Below, in pieces: positions 1 through 13,900 of a DNA stretch of 64,000 bases (position 1 is its first letter; the number at the start of each line of letters is the position of its first letter). Under the pieces are notes generated by a model. That model was not told where the DNA came from. It did not search any database and saw only the letters and a list, made by a program, of their open reading frames with translations. Origin of the DNA: Hymenolepis diminuta (taxonomy: Eukaryota > Platyhelminthes > Cestoda > Cyclophyllidea > Hymenolepididae); the NCBI GenBank assembly GCA_900708905.1, contig CAADRB010000031.1:2231963-2295962 (forward strand), written 5' to 3'. The position numbers and the translations under genes were made by a program.

Positions 1-2400
1 TCCCCCAAGTCCACTAATTGTCAACTTCTGAGGACCTATATTTTGGTGCGTTTGATAACTTATTTTCCGTTCGAGTTTTCCCAGATTCCAAGCCCGCATG
101 TGTTGGTCTGAGTAGTAGCTAGCTTTCGAGGTAATAATAATTATTATTAATAGATACTACTAAACTCAATTATTCGCTCTTTCCGGTTTTTTCTTTGGAC
201 GGGCTCCTTTTACAGTTGCCTACACTCAGAATCTGTGTTTCTGGCGTAGGATTTTATTGTGCTGTCAACACTGATAGGTCATGATGACAAAATTATATAA
301 TGCCAAAATATGATAACATTATTGAACATAAGCGTTTTGTCATTAGTATTACAGTGTCTGTGATAATTATATATTTGTTATTTGCAGGATATAACAGTAT
401 AAACTCATCTCCATTTCATATACTTAGTGAAATGCCATCGCTTTTTTTCATTCCCTGTCTCTGAGTCGTAAAATCTGCCTACTTAAATTCACACGCAGTC
501 ACGTGGTCTAAAAATATATCATGCCTTGGTGTCTGGCTGCTATCTGATAAAATCAAACGGGCTGTGACTGGGAAAAATATTGCGGACTGTGAATGCAAGT
601 TTTAGAATGTGAACACTCACGCCTCCATAATGATAGACACTCTTTTTTATTAAATGGATTTGTTGTTATTTCTTGTCTGACGTCTACGTAACGAAGTTTG
701 ACGGATTCCTGGTCTGACTCTAAGACTATTGTAGAGGACCTGTCTTGCATAGATAGTACTTGAAAGATGCATTTTCCGAAATTACTCTTTATTCGCATTC
801 TCTATGACAATACTTCGGCTTTTCGTCCACGAAGCCTCAGTGACGCCTTTGCGTCCCTATGACGCAAAACTCCTATCATGTCTAAATGCGTTTATTGATT
901 CCTCTTTTCTATAACCGTTCTGTTTCATTAAAAGTACACCTGCACTCGTGTCCTCATGCACGTCCTTGCCCAAATGACTCATAAACCATCTTTGTATTTC
1001 CACTCACACACGCGCAGACACGCTCGCATTCACCGGCGCCTACGCTTCTCTATGTTCTCCATCTCTTTTACTTGCTCGAATCACCCTCGTGGTTTATTCA
1101 ATACACATTGGCCTACGCAATTCTGTGTTCAACTTTTGAAACTATTGTTGCTGTTGTTAGCCATTACCTATAGTCGTTACTTTACAATCCAGATCGGTCC
1201 GTCGTCTTACTCTAACCACAGCAACATAATGTACAGAGGTGACTGGGAAGTCATCTCGATTTATTAACACTTTCAATAGGTTATTTCTTTACAGGAAGAT
1301 TGGATACTACTCCTGATATGTTGCTTTCAAAGATTGGATCATCTAACAGTCAAAGATGGCGGCTGTTTCGGTTCTTCTGAACAATTATGCATTGTGGTCA
1401 GAGGTTTATCTGGAAATAACTTTTCCTTATGGTTGATTCTCTATTATTCTGGGATTTTTGGACCTTATGTAGAAATGGTGGAACTAGAGAAATAATAAGT
1501 TCGATAACTTACGCCTCTGAATCAGCTTGAAAGGGGCTGAAGGGGATATATTTATCCATCAGACATGACCGTCTTGATGGACTTCTGACGAAACACGCGT
1601 TTATTATTCTCTTAATTAGAAGGAAGTCGCTCATCTTTTGTTAAATCCTTTTTGACCAGTAATAATCACTTTGATTAAACATTTCCACCAATAGACGTAT
1701 ACTAATGGTCTATAACTTCCTAGATTTATTGTTATTGATAGGGTACAATAATGTCAATAACACTAGATGTTGGCCATGAGATGAACCTACTTTTCGGCCA
1801 AGCGAACCATATGCAAACAGCTATACATTTTTAATGCAAAGGGTCCTTTATTCATTCTGGATCTGAACAATATCTTACTCAGCTTACTCAGTAGCAACGT
1901 GCCAGTGGCGACAAATCCTTGCACGTCGTTGGCGTCCAATCTTCATAGGAAGAAGAAAAGAAGCCTACTGTCCCATAAAACTATTGACTACGTCATTTGT
2001 TTGGTCATAACAACCATCTAAGGTCGTAATATAAAAATCTGGAAATGCAGTAACCAAATCCCAGATCAAAATCCCCAATTAATGGAGAGCCTGCATTCTT
2101 ACCTTGTAATAGTGAAATCTGTTAATTTCACACTTTGCTATACAGGAGGAGGACTTCTACTTTCCTCACAAGGGACGTATTACGGATTGACAGCGTAGAG
2201 AGAGATCGATTAATGCAGTCTACGCCTTCAGTTAGCTTACCTATTTAGCCTAACTGACTAGTCACAGCATTTTGACTAAACGTAAATAATTTCATCGAGT
2301 AATTCTTGGTTATAAGATTTAAGAAGCACTGTACGTGTCCATGCATGGCCAGAATCAGTTAGCTAGCCAGAGAGGTTACAGGATTTGTGTTGAAGTTGTG
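1..2400. other. No supported gene
   Basis: Somewhat less AT-rich than the rest. A 66-codon open stretch follows a good acceptor (TTATTTCTTTACAG, from 1295), but it contains a leucine/cysteine-rich start and has no partner exon or family resemblance. It may be an exon of a gene to the left. Confidence 0.4.
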
Positions 2401-2459
2401 ATGGTAGTGGTGGTGGTGGTAAAATCCATCTACACAGCCTCTAATTTTACGATGCGTGT

Positions 2460-2560
2460 ACGCCACGTGTTTTCAACCTCTCTCACTCGCGTCGTAACCT
2501 CTTCACAGCAGCCAATCAGAGGCCGCAGAGGCAGGACTGCGCGCGCACTTCACGTGATCA
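2460..2560 (+). promoter_or_regulatory. Promoter-like cluster: CACGTG, CCAAT, GC-rich, CACGTG
   Basis: CACGTG at 2464-2469 and 2551-2556 flank a CCAAT box at 2512-2516 and a CTGCGCGCGCAC stretch close to an NRF-1 type site. This is a small GC-rich island in AT-rich DNA. An ATG at 2698 opens MAKAFAAVICRR with a donor AGAAG|GTGACA. This could be the PDE12 promoter and first exon, but nothing links them directly. Confidence 0.35.
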
Positions 2561-5500
2561 GGATATACCCCAACTCTACTCCTCGTAGTGTCTTAGTTGA
2601 CTATACAACGTCTTTTCGCTTATGTACTCCTAAAAATGTGACGACTACCTCATACAATGCACGAATGGGTTTAAATACTCATAAACGGAGGTGTGATATG
2701 GCTAAAGCCTTTGCTGCTGTGATTTGCAGAAGGTGACAATCCAATGCTCCTAACCTACTTATTTGTTTTATTAGTGGCATTTGTACTGTCCTAGACTCAA
2801 ATTGCAAGGTATCTTGAGGGATAAATATGATATGTATGATTTTTCATAACTGACAATTCCTTTGCAGCCCTTTTATCAGTGAATTTCGAACTCGAGCAGT
2901 CTGATTAGGAGGTTTGTATGGTTTTTTACATCTAAAGTGTTGATGGGAGAGTACCCAACCAGAGATTTTGGGTTTGGATAACTATAAAAAATAAGGGTTA
3001 GTTATTCTTACCTCTGTTCTTGTCGAGCGGTTAAGATTGCTCTTGATCTTGTCTTTAATGTGTTAGTACCAGTTAACCAGCAGGGTAGTGTGATATGGGT
3101 GTTAGAAATCCTGAAGAGTGTATTTTATGACTTCTGCCTTCCAGCTCATCTGATATGGGGTCAGGCAACACCTTTTGGGGGTGATTAGTAATAATCTACC
3201 TTCTGGGAGCGTACAAGCATAGCTACTTAATTGTAGAGGTAGTAGTAATAGTTATGATTTGATTTGACTGACTGTCCCAAAGCGTTTCAACGTACATATC
3301 TTGGAGAGGAACATAAATTGAATTGTTTCGTTTGTAGATCATTGACTGCAGTGGATAACCCTTTTGGTAATGATGGAGATTTAATGCAATAGGAATGTCA
3401 TTTACATTCAGGTGGAGCTCTCAGGCTTATGATGTGGTAACTAGGAGTGAATAAATTATTTACACTATTAGTATCAATGATTGTCATTGATGCAGTTTCT
3501 AGCTCTTGAAGCTAAAATCACAAATGTAGTTATGCTCAGCCATCTCTGTCGATGCAAATTAAATAAAATTGCGAACTTCAGCAGACCCAATCATTCAGAA
3601 CTTCCTGCTCTGATTGTTGAATTTCTTCGGATACAGTACTTGAGGATTTAACTTATTTGATAAATTACGTATAGGTCTTAAATCTTTGTCTTCTTTTGAA
3701 ACAGATATGCACATCACCATGTATTGTAACTTCTCACAATGCATTGTCTTGTAAACGGGCTCAGTGGGACTCTAGTATTTTGCTTATTCATCACATTTAA
3801 ATAATTAGGTTTCCTCGTTTTCAGGCAGTCTTTGAAGTTTTGCTAAAAAACTGGTATAGATTGTTGTAGCATGAATAATGCTATCCCAATCATCTTCATT
3901 GGGAAATGCTGTATTCTGAAAATTAAACGCGTAATCGAATTTATAAATAGGGCTAATACTTACTTTATTTCTGATTATTGAATCTGGAGGATGTATAGCT
4001 TCCAGTACTACACTTTCTGATCAAAGTGAGAGGTGAAATTTAGACGTTTCGGTCTTGAAATTAACGTTTCTTTACAGCTTCAGTTACGCTCAATGTACTT
4101 AGATTCTTAGATACTATTCTATTCAATAGGAGATTAGTTTTGAAGGCAGTGCTGTAAGTTTATATAATATACCGATCAGCAAAAGCAAAAATTTGCCTTT
4201 GTTTCATTTCCCTATTCCCATATTTCACAAGTCAGTTCACTTTCAATTGCAGGATGAAGCTTTCTCGCAAATTGACCAAGTTTAAATGATGACGTGGTGA
4301 TGTCACTCCGATCTTTAAAGTTTCAATTATTTACAGATCGTACACTGAAGGCTTGTTGGTAGCGTTGTCTGAATTTTCGTCAGCTAAATCCATTTAGCAC
4401 ATTCTTTAGGGCGAAATTCCCCTCATATCGCTTGGATTACAGAGGTGGTAAACATCGTAAATCAAATATGTCTGGAACTGAAATTGCTCTTTAATAGTTC
4501 ATAAGGCGGCGTTCATAAAGCCTATAAATAAAACGAAGTATAATGCTATCATTTCCTTAAATTTAATGTACGAATTGGTGGAGTTTAAATTTAAGCTTTT
4601 GTTGATGAAGTGTCTTTAAAGGCCACTAATTTGGGTAAGATAAAAACAACTTAGTGGTAATTCTCTTGTACCTACCCATTTTGCATGTTTATCCTATGGA
4701 TAATTTAATTTTAAACTCATATGTTCTATAAATGGTTTGTTAGAGTTCGTGTGAAACTAAGTCAGAGAGCTGAATATATATTGCACTGTGAGGAAATTTT
4801 AATTTCAAGATTTCGGGACTCCTAATTAGTGAAGGTGTGTTTTGTGATGTATATTTTAGTCCTTAAGACATTTTTATCTCTAGATGTTTGAGGACGTTAA
4901 GTTCGTTTTTTAGCATCTAGGGTTAGTATTCATTTGCTTGATTTGCTCGATAACAACAGAAAACCTACTTCTGGAACCTCATAATTTTAAAGGGTCGAGT
5001 GATGATGCCTATCCCGTATTTATTATCTAAAAGTGAATTGTTAGTCCTTTTTCTAATTACCTTTGGCGGTTTCTGAAAAGCACTTAAATTCATAGATACA
5101 TAAGGGGTTTTAATAAATGAAATTTAGAAATTGTGATTTTATATACAACTATTGTAGATCGATTGAAAACTGCCCTGCGCTGAGGGTTTGATTTTATCCA
5201 TCATTGCATCAGCATAATTTGCACTGGATCTTCCTAATATCGATAATTTCCGACACGTAACACAGCAATGAAGAGGAGGGCTTAATGATACACGTTTTGA
5301 ATGAAATTAGGAAGAGTTTGTTTATATTTTGCTTTGCCAATTGAAGGCTACCGATTCTGTCCCATTGCCGGGCTCATCGTTATTAGTGGTAATTTCAAGT
5401 GTCGGTATCATGTGAATAATGAATGACGCTGTGTAATACTCAGGCTTAAATTTTTAAGTAGTTCAATTCTATTTGGTGATTTTTTTTCCATTCAATCGGA

Positions 5501-5639
5501 TTATTTCAATCTGATTTTCATGCAGATTATTCCTGCTGAACAATTTGCAAATGATTAACCGTTCAGTACTTGTGCCAAAAATGATTAATACGTGGATTTA
5601 TGTCAGCTGTTGAGTGTAGCGTAGGTTGACTGAAGAGTA

Positions 5640-5960
5640 AGCCCCCATTTTAAAATCCAAACAAATTATCATTTATTTATTTTTGAAATAAAAAAAGTGA
5701 CATTGACACAGATCACACAAAATTTCAATAAAAATTCAAATTGTGCGCAAGCATTCGCCTGCAGTCTCTTAAACCACTCGGAACTCCATTAAGTTTTGCG
5801 TGACGGTTCTATACGGCCTTTGCGGCAAACTGAGCATGTGCTCCTGCAATGATTCATCACCATCTTTCCACTTGAACAACTGACTTCCAAACTTTATGGT
5901 GTGCCGATAACTTAGCACGTTCTTGAACTTTTAAATACCTGGGGATATTTATATAGAGTT
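5640..5960 (-). mobile_element. Possible transposase tail, decayed
   Basis: On the minus strand, 5927-5769 is open and ends LPQRPYRTVTQNLMEFRVV. Another frame continues with EWFKRLQANACAQFEFLL and a stop, which resembles the C-terminal end of Tc1/mariner-type transposases (a short basic helix, then FE.LL). Other frames are also open, consistent with frameshifts. The superfamily is a guess from this tail only. Confidence 0.3.
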
Positions 5961-6460
5961 ACTTTTCAAAGTATCTGTAAATATTAATCGGATGACAGTC
6001 TTACGTGTGATAAGTTATGTTTCTTCAGCCGAATTTTGTTTCTAAACATTTCTTGAACCATAAGAATGTTTGATTCTATATTACACTTCTTTGCAGTCCT
6101 TCTACATGTTGTATTTTTTTGCTCTGTGGTTCTCGGACGCGTACGTATTGATGTGAGAAATAATATCCTCTTGCTTCCTCGGTTGCCAATTTGATCTATG
6201 TAACATTTTAGTTTGATCCAAATTTCCATAATTTATCCATGCTTTATTTGAAGTAATATTCATTCCAAATTTTATTTTGTGTAAGTATTAGTAATTCTAC
6301 TTTCACAAAATCGATTGCTTTCGTTTGAGACCGAGACCATGCGCTATGGTTTCTTTATTTTTTTATTTATCCGTTAGTGTGTTTTGCAGTCTTAAGGGCC
6401 TATGTTTTGACGATGTTTCGTTTTGAAGAAAGTTTATTTAGATATGTAAACATAAATAAA

Positions 6461-6463
<3 letters not shown>

Positions 6464-6497
<34 letters not shown>
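6464..6497. repeat. AT dinucleotide microsatellite, 17 units
   Basis: 34 uninterrupted bases of alternating A and T. A shorter interrupted one lies at 45114-45139. Confidence 0.97.
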
Positions 6498-6499
<2 letters not shown>

Positions 6500-6879
6500 T
6501 TTCAGTCCTTCACCGTAGTGCTTCTGGAGTTCTGAATAATGGTCATCATAACTTTATGCGTAGCACTTGTCTGTTTCTACAGTAAAATACGCTTCAACAA
6601 ATTCGGATGTTTTCAAGAATTAATGATTCCAGATGTGTCAGTGAGATCTATTATCTTCATTATAGAAGATATAACGTTAGAGTTATTGCACCAGATATGC
6701 TGATTCTTAGCTAGGCTCTTTTCGGAAAGGGGAGTCAGTAGAAATGGCATTTATCGCGTTTGCGACTTAGACTGCGTTCTTATTTCGAATGGTGACAAAA
6801 TGAACGTTTTTCAGTGTCCATACATAATTCTCAAGCCCATCTAGAAAAGCGTTTCTCAACGCTTATCTTGGGTAGGAAG

Positions 6880-7060
6880 TGACGTTATGGAATCTCTCTG
6901 TTGAGAGAATCGAATCCCGCCAATCTCCTTCTTAGCCAGACTTAATCAGTACGGTTGGATTTTTCGCTCACTCAGTGTGCGCTGTTGGGAATCGAACCTG
7001 TGACTTCTGACATGGCAGACGGGAGCCGTGACCAATGCGCCACAAATTACCAGTCTTTCG
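6880..7060 (-). repeat. tRNA-derived SINE (best copy)
   Basis: On the minus strand there is an A box TGGCGCATTGG (7042-7032) and a B box GTTCGATTC (6997-6989), spaced as in a tRNA. A body follows with GAGTGAGCGAAAAATCCAACC and a GATTCGATTCTCTCAACAGA-type segment. The anticodon arm does not fold with a 7-base loop, so this is a SINE head and not a tRNA gene. Confidence 0.75.
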
Positions 7061-10000
7061 ATTCAATTTACCCCTCAAGCATTTTCCTAAAGAGATTTGT
7101 CTGCTATTACCACCACTGTGGTGAACAGTTCGATTGACCGGTTTTCGTTTTACTAGTGGCACTTGATTTCTTCCTATAATGGGTTTTGCAAAAACAGCAT
7201 TTCTCTCGACTGTGTAAATTATTCCAAGTTTGCCTGATTAGTTTTGTCAAGCCTATTTTTGCCCTAATTTAGCTTCTTTCGAACAGTTTGTGTTCGCAAT
7301 ACTTAAGTATACAAACTTTAACTGAAATAGTGAAATTTAAAGACCTTGAATAATGTACATTTGATAAGCATAACCAATCACACCTAAGTATATTAAAATT
7401 AATAAATGAAGACACTAAGTCCTTCTTGATCAAGGCAAATTGTATTGGATAGTTGATCACAGAGTTCAATTGTCAGATGCCAAAGGGTCTCGCTTTTTAG
7501 ATTAATTGCTTTACTAAAGACTGTCATTTCCTTTCTAAAATGAAGCAAATCCTGTTGGATATCTTTAGCTTTTATTGCTATTTTGCTTTCATTCGCTGTG
7601 GCATCGTAAATCATTTATTTACTTAAAGGTCGAATGGTCTTTTAGGGCGGCAACTCATTTGTTTCAGTCGTTGTCAATGTCAGTCTTTACTTTTGTGATA
7701 TTCGGGAGATTTTTTTGAAAGTAATTTAAATTACACTTTCATAGTTCTGATCCTCTTTACAGCTCTCTGATTTGGAAATTAATGTGGATTTCTGTGAAAT
7801 TTAAGATGAATATAAATTTAAAAATACCAGTCCCAACGCAGTGAATTATTCATTATCACTCTGGACGATCTTCCTTGGAAAATTCGTTGGTTGACAAATT
7901 TCTTTAGTGATCAAATGGTCTAGGATTATGTTAATTATTTAACAAACTGCTTAACGAGAGCTTCGAAGTTTAATGTTGGAGTTCTGGAATGGAGGAAAAT
8001 TTATCCCCATATACACCAATCATATATGGCGGCAAGTGTGAAAGTCAAAATTTTCTCATCCTTATGCCAGTTAATTGAATGAAATTCGTTATCAGCTCGC
8101 CTTTTTATTGATTGATTGGAAGATACTATATTGTGTGCCTGATAAGTTCAAGTACACAATGACTCAATCATTTTTGAAGGTGTCAGAATCTGATCCGCAT
8201 TTTCGGTCAATTAATCCAACCCTTTACAGCTATTTGATTGCTTGTAGTGTATCGTTTGCGTCCCTTATTTTACTTTCTCAGTTAAAATGAGTCAGGAATT
8301 CACTGGCGAATACGGCCATTAGTAAGTATTAATTATTAAATGATTAGTTCGGTGAAAATTTCTTAATTTTAGACACTTTAATCCCATTTATTGACAATAT
8401 GTTGATGTACTTTCAACATCACATATTGAGCTGGAACAGTTTTCAGTTTAGAAATGAGTGAAAATAAAATCTATGATCATTGTAACATAGATGCATCATG
8501 ACTGTTTTTAAAATAAAATTTGCACGTAAATTCGTTTTAACTGAACAAATTTTCCTTATTGTCGTCGTAGTCAACATTTTCCCCTCGTTCGGAACGAAAC
8601 AGCACGCGACTGTCATATTTTCCACTAAGTCTCATGTGATTTATGGGGACTATAAATTTGTCCCTCGAAAAATAGAACCATTTTTCAAAATTGCTTAAAA
8701 TTCCAATTTACTTAAATCCCTCTAGGTTTCAGTTTATTTACGATTTTCATTTTTTAGTGAAGGTAATCGTGAAGGTTAATGCTTAAGCACTATCGACAGG
8801 ATCACTATTCCTCGGGGGTAACAATTAACTAGAACTTCCACTGGCCAATTTTCGGATGCTTTAAGTCTTATAAAAGACGAGGGTGTTTGAGGCCTCATAC
8901 ATCAAAATGTGTCGTCCGCGACATTGATATTGAACTTAATATGAGTCTCCTTAAAGGATCTTTTAAAATAGCAACAGTACATGTTACCGAGCTGAATAGT
9001 GAAGTAAAAATCCCGAATTACTTATGATTATAGCAATGAATCCATTTATACGGATGGTATAATGTTTACCATCTTTATAAGTAAACTAATTCAGTGAGAC
9101 AATATTGCTTTTGTGTCCCTGTTATGCAATGTTTTCTTTCACATAATCAAAGATGAAATTGATCAAAGTTTAAGATTATAATTGGGTTGTGATGTTTCTC
9201 AGATCAATTTAGGCACCAACGAGAACTAGAACTAAAGTTTACACGAAGTCATAGATTACATAAGTTAATAAATACATCAATAAAAATCTTTGGTGTTCCC
9301 GATGTATCATGATTGAAGCACTCAACAAAGTCGATTCCGATTTCCCAACATGTGAAACTCTGCCTTAAAGGAAATTTAATGTTGCTAATTGTATACAAAT
9401 GCTCGAAGAAAAGGAAGCAATTTTTTACGCCATTAAGTGGACTGAAGTAACTTTAATCCCGCCAGTAAAGCTACTTTAAGATTCCGATCGAGTTAGGATT
9501 AAAGTTACTCCCTTAAATAATTAATAATCTTCCTTAAGGCTAATAATAAACAACGGCCTTTCAGAAATGAGAAGACTAAGAGTTAAATAGAACAATATAC
9601 ATGTTGAAGAGAGGCAAATAAGAAGAATTGGGCTTTGGAAGGCGTCGGATAAAAATGATTAATTTTTATTCATGAAAAATTAAACTAACAATTTACTGTT
9701 GGTTATATTGAAGTGTGCTAAATTGCAGGGTTGTTGCCTTTCATTGTTTTGTAGTAAAGCCGACCTTTAAGGCATTTACATGTTATAATTGAAAATTGGG
9801 CTTTGTGGTTATTTGGAAAGCTAACAAGGTTATAATAGAGGAAGGAGACGAGCATCTGCAATGAATGAGCGTAACCCAGGTTGTGATAAACTAAACGAAC
9901 TCTTAGGTACGCTGAGAAGAGTTGATTTGTTTTACGCTCGTTGATGGTCATCATGTGATTGTTAGGACGAGCACTCGCGTTAGTAACTATGGACGTATGT

Positions 10001-10546
10001 TAGGCGTACGTTAGATCACCGTTCCATAAAATAATGAACACCGAGCGCCAAATTTAGATGTTGTCTTTCAAAGGGCAAGGATGGTTAAAGCGTTACATGA
10101 CAGAATGTCATCCCCAATCCTAACATTAAATGTGATAATAGTCGTCTTCGAGGAACTCTTGGGATCAGCCGAATAGGCTTACTAAACTCCTATGTGATGT
10201 GAAAAATGACATCACATTATTCTTCTGAACTGAGTAGCGAAAAAACGAAAATCTCTATCCTCCTCAATCCTGAAATCTAAGAGCTATATATCCACTTGTC
10301 TGCATGGCATAATGTACACTAGCTTTGTAAGTTAACGGACGAATATTGTTATTTCGGTATGAACGTAGAGATAGAGGCATGATCTTTGGTAAATCGAAAA
10401 TAACGACTTTCTGTTTTCGTTTACTGATATATCGAGAAAGTTATTACTGATCAGATCACATATTTTGCTTTAATAACTATCGTTGTGTATTGTATTACTT
10501 TGATGAATTATGACGAAGCGTATCTTATTATGCTTTAGAATCACAG

Positions 10547-10902
10547 AGGTAACCGAACGTAGGAAATCATCCAATGAGTTCCGTCTGGTTTGCTATAACC
10601 TCCTGGCCAACATGTACAGTCGAACAGAGTTCGCTCGTAAGGTTTTCTTCCGTCACTGTCCAGCACCCTACTTGGATTATAACTACCGCTACCCGCTAAT
10701 CCACCGAGAACTTCTGGCCTATCAAGGTGATATTCTCTGCTTGCAGGAGGTGGATACTGCTCATTTTCAACAGCGTCTTACTCACTTCCTTCGGGAGGCT
10801 GGCGGCTATGAGGGCTGTTTCATCTCCAAGATTCTTATTCGAGCGTCGGATGAGATACAGGCTTTGCCTCCTGTTCAACCTATTGAAACATACACGAGAA
10901 AG
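10547..10902 (+). CDS. PDE12: PDE12-like, first visible coding exon
   Basis: Encodes the start of the nuclease fold, from VTERRKSSNEFRLVCYNLLA to the LQEVD metal site. The frame stays open upstream to 10510, but the segment before VTER has no family resemblance, so the acceptor AG at 10545-10546 is preferred over a start codon at 10510. The donor is AAG|GTGAAT at 10903. Confidence 0.85.
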
Positions 10903-13900
10903 GTGAATAAAAAGCGGATGTTCTTTTGGTATTCACATTAATAGTTCATATTTATGAATAAAGTAGCTAATATAACTGGTGAGATCAAGCGCCACTTTTA
11001 TAGAAAAGAGAGATCAAGCTAGGAATCAATCTTCTTTCCCATCTTGATCCGGCTAGTGAACAAAGGGATAACTTTATTTTGGGACGCTGGTAGTAAATAG
11101 AATCGGTAAGTTTTACTGCTTTGAATAATAATTGTTCGGGCATTAGTTTTATTTCCGTTCTTCCTTGTCCATAATTGAAATCAGTGGCTGGGCAGTTCAG
11201 ATCCGGGAATGAAATAAAGAAAATGAGACTGAGTGGCGATGGAGCTGACTGGGAATGGGAGATTCAACCATCCGGTTTTTATCTACAAACTGTTGTATTT
11301 GTTCAAGATGGGAAATATTTTGATTGATTGGAAACACACGGAAAATTATCATGGAAATTCATGCAATCTGACCTTTTGGAACTAAATGTGCTTCATATGC
11401 TTTCATCAGTATGGATGAGTCAACGCAGATTTATGGAAGCAATAAATCCTCAAATGTTAGCTAAGCCACATCGCAATGCTTCTGTGCATCGGAAGATATC
11501 TAGTGATACTCGACTCTGTTACTACTTACTCAATTGAGTACAAACAGGAGGCTATGTAGGAATAAATAGACTGAGAAGACAGAGGACACCAGGTAAGGGT
11601 AAATAGAAAATGGATGGAGAAGTAAGGATCGATGTGAGAATCAGTTTCAATACATCAAAGACAAGATTCTCATGTGAAGCGTTCTATCTTTGCCTCTTTT
11701 TATCTCAACTTTCGGGTTAAATAACTACTACTGTCATGTCCTTTTATTGTTAACGCGTCACGGGATTCAATGTGCAAGGCGGTGTAGGGGAGGGTGGAGG
11801 TTATGGAACTAAATATCACGGAACGAAAAAGCCACTATTTTAAGTTCAACTAAGCCTAACTGCCACTTATATAATCTAGGCAGTTCTATAGTAGTTCAGG
11901 CTCAGCACGGGAGAAAGAAAACTTTGAGCCAAAACATCTCTTCCTCTTCGCCAAAGTAATAAAGCTACCTGTATATATAAATAGGGTATTTAGGTTGATT
12001 GGCTACCTGGTTGGTCAGGTTTGAACTCGGATGAATGATTAAATGAAAATCTAATGCTTATTTTCACAGTGGTTAACATGCATATTTGTCAACTCAGAGG
12101 TCACGAGATCAATATCTATCGATGCTTATGCAATGCCATGGGTGACCGGTCGCCTTGGTTAATTCTGGTCAATTAGAGAGGTATTAGAATGTGAGTCTCT
12201 CGTAAGAGCGGCTTCAAGATACTCCCTCTCTGCCTAGGTCAAGTGTGTTGTAAATATTTCAAATGAGCTTAGAAGTTTTTATTGCGCCCGAGAAATGAAT
12301 TTGATACACAGATTTTTTTATAACTTTTGTTAAGACATCAAAAATGTCCAATGGGACACTTGGCTTAAAAGGGCATTTTGACTAACATTGATTAATTTTA
12401 TTCACCTATAGGATGAAGGCGTAGCAATCTTCTACAAACCGGATCGTTTCCGTCTTATCAAGGAGTTTAAATTGGATTCCCTAATCATGTCTGCTGAGAC
12501 ATCAGGGGACCCCTTCCTCAAGGAGATTACTGCCAAATATCACCACCTGGCTGAGTCGGGGGAGGTTGCAATGTATCTGTGCATGCGGGCTCGTGCACAT
12601 GGAGCTCTTGTGTGTCTCTTTGAGTGTTCTCGCACTGGGCATCGGTTCCTTTGTGCTAACACTCACCTCTACTTCCATCCTCAAGCTAATGCTCTTAAGA
12701 ATATCCAGTGCTTGATTCTGCGAAATTACCTTCTAAAGTTAGCTGAAGATAACGCTGATGGGTAGGTCATTAATTCTTGTTTAATTAAATCGATAATCAG
12801 GTGGATTAACGCGATTTCAAACCTCTTTAGTAAACATTTTGAAGGGGCTTTTTAGTAAATGCTTGTATTCATTGCTATCTAATATAGGTATCCTTCTACC
12901 TGTAGTGGTCATGACTTTGAAATCAAACGATGCTGGTAGCCGGGGTTTTCTTAAAAGTGTTATTGCTTCCAGAACAAGTACCTGTGGAGAACAAAAGCTT
13001 TCTTCTAATTCTTTGCATAGAAGACAACATCTTTACTACAAAATTTACTTAGTTGATCTTTTAATTTATTCAAGTAGAGTATTTTTAACATTCATCTAGA
13101 ACCATTATCTTTTATCAGTTGTAACTGTTATGATTTATCGGATGTGATTTGACAGTTTTTTAATCTGTGACCTACTAGACGTGAACATTAAACGCTACAC
13201 CACTAGAACCTTAACCGTTCTGTTTGATCATGTTAATTAGCTATCATTAAGAAGAGACTTGTTTGAGTGACGTTTCCGTGATTAAGAGGAATTCATTTAA
13301 ACACAACTCTGACCGATTTCAAATAAACGACCGATTTGTGAATGAACATATATTATAGACGATTCATGATTTTATCTTACGGGTTGCACAATCCTTTCTT
13401 TTGAAATTTGTTAACTGAAAACAGTTATGTCAATTTCAATCGGATGCTCTAAAATACATTCGCTTTCCTTATTCTCATTTAGCAGAGGATTTACTTTATG
13501 CTTTATTCTTGGAATTGTTACACCTAGCTTTTTCTTCATGTCTAATTTGTGCTTCTTGAAGTCATTTTAGTGTTCGAGTTGCACTTACAAAAAAATTCTG
13601 ACGTGTAAATCAAAAGTGCGCAAAAGTATTTACTTTTTGATTTTGGAATGTGCAATTTTGCGTGTGCACGTGGCCGAGGCGTTTGTATACTTCTTAAATC
13701 ACAAAAGTTAAACGAATCTGGGTTAATGCAGTATCCATAGTAATTACAAGTCATGCATAAACACAGCTGTATTTTTTACAGAAAGAAGTGGAACCACCAT
13801 TTGAGCTGCATGTCTTCTTCCTTTTGGGTCAGAACAATTGAGGTTGTAGTATAACTCAGTGGACAGCGCATCTTTATGTTAATATCGAGATTTGGTATTA

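Larger units (their letters stand above)
2740..10546. other. Non-coding or undetected PDE12 5' exons
   Basis: Apart from the transposase tail, microsatellite, SINE and an arm-family fragment (9440-9700, minus orientation), I see no convincing exon. The N-terminal exons of PDE12 should lie here or further left. A helical open stretch on the minus strand at 7614-7399 (KDIQQDLLHFRKEMTVFSKA within it) has no usable acceptor. Confidence 0.4.

Noticed and set aside
956..1267. 103-codon open frame.
   Set aside because: His/Arg-rich start and a leucine run, no splice or family support.
2335..2736. 133-codon open frame over the promoter-like island.
   Set aside because: Valine run, arginine-rich low-complexity composition and GC-rich DNA explain the absence of stops. 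No domain.
6975..7053. A tRNA gene on the minus strand.
   Set aside because: The A and B boxes are good, but the anticodon arm and acceptor stem do not fold, and the SINE body follows directly.
13783..13839. Possible exon KEVEPPFELHVFF after GTATTTTTTACAG in the last PDE12 intron.
   Set aside because: PDE12 exons 2 and 3 match the family without a gap, so an inserted exon has no place there.
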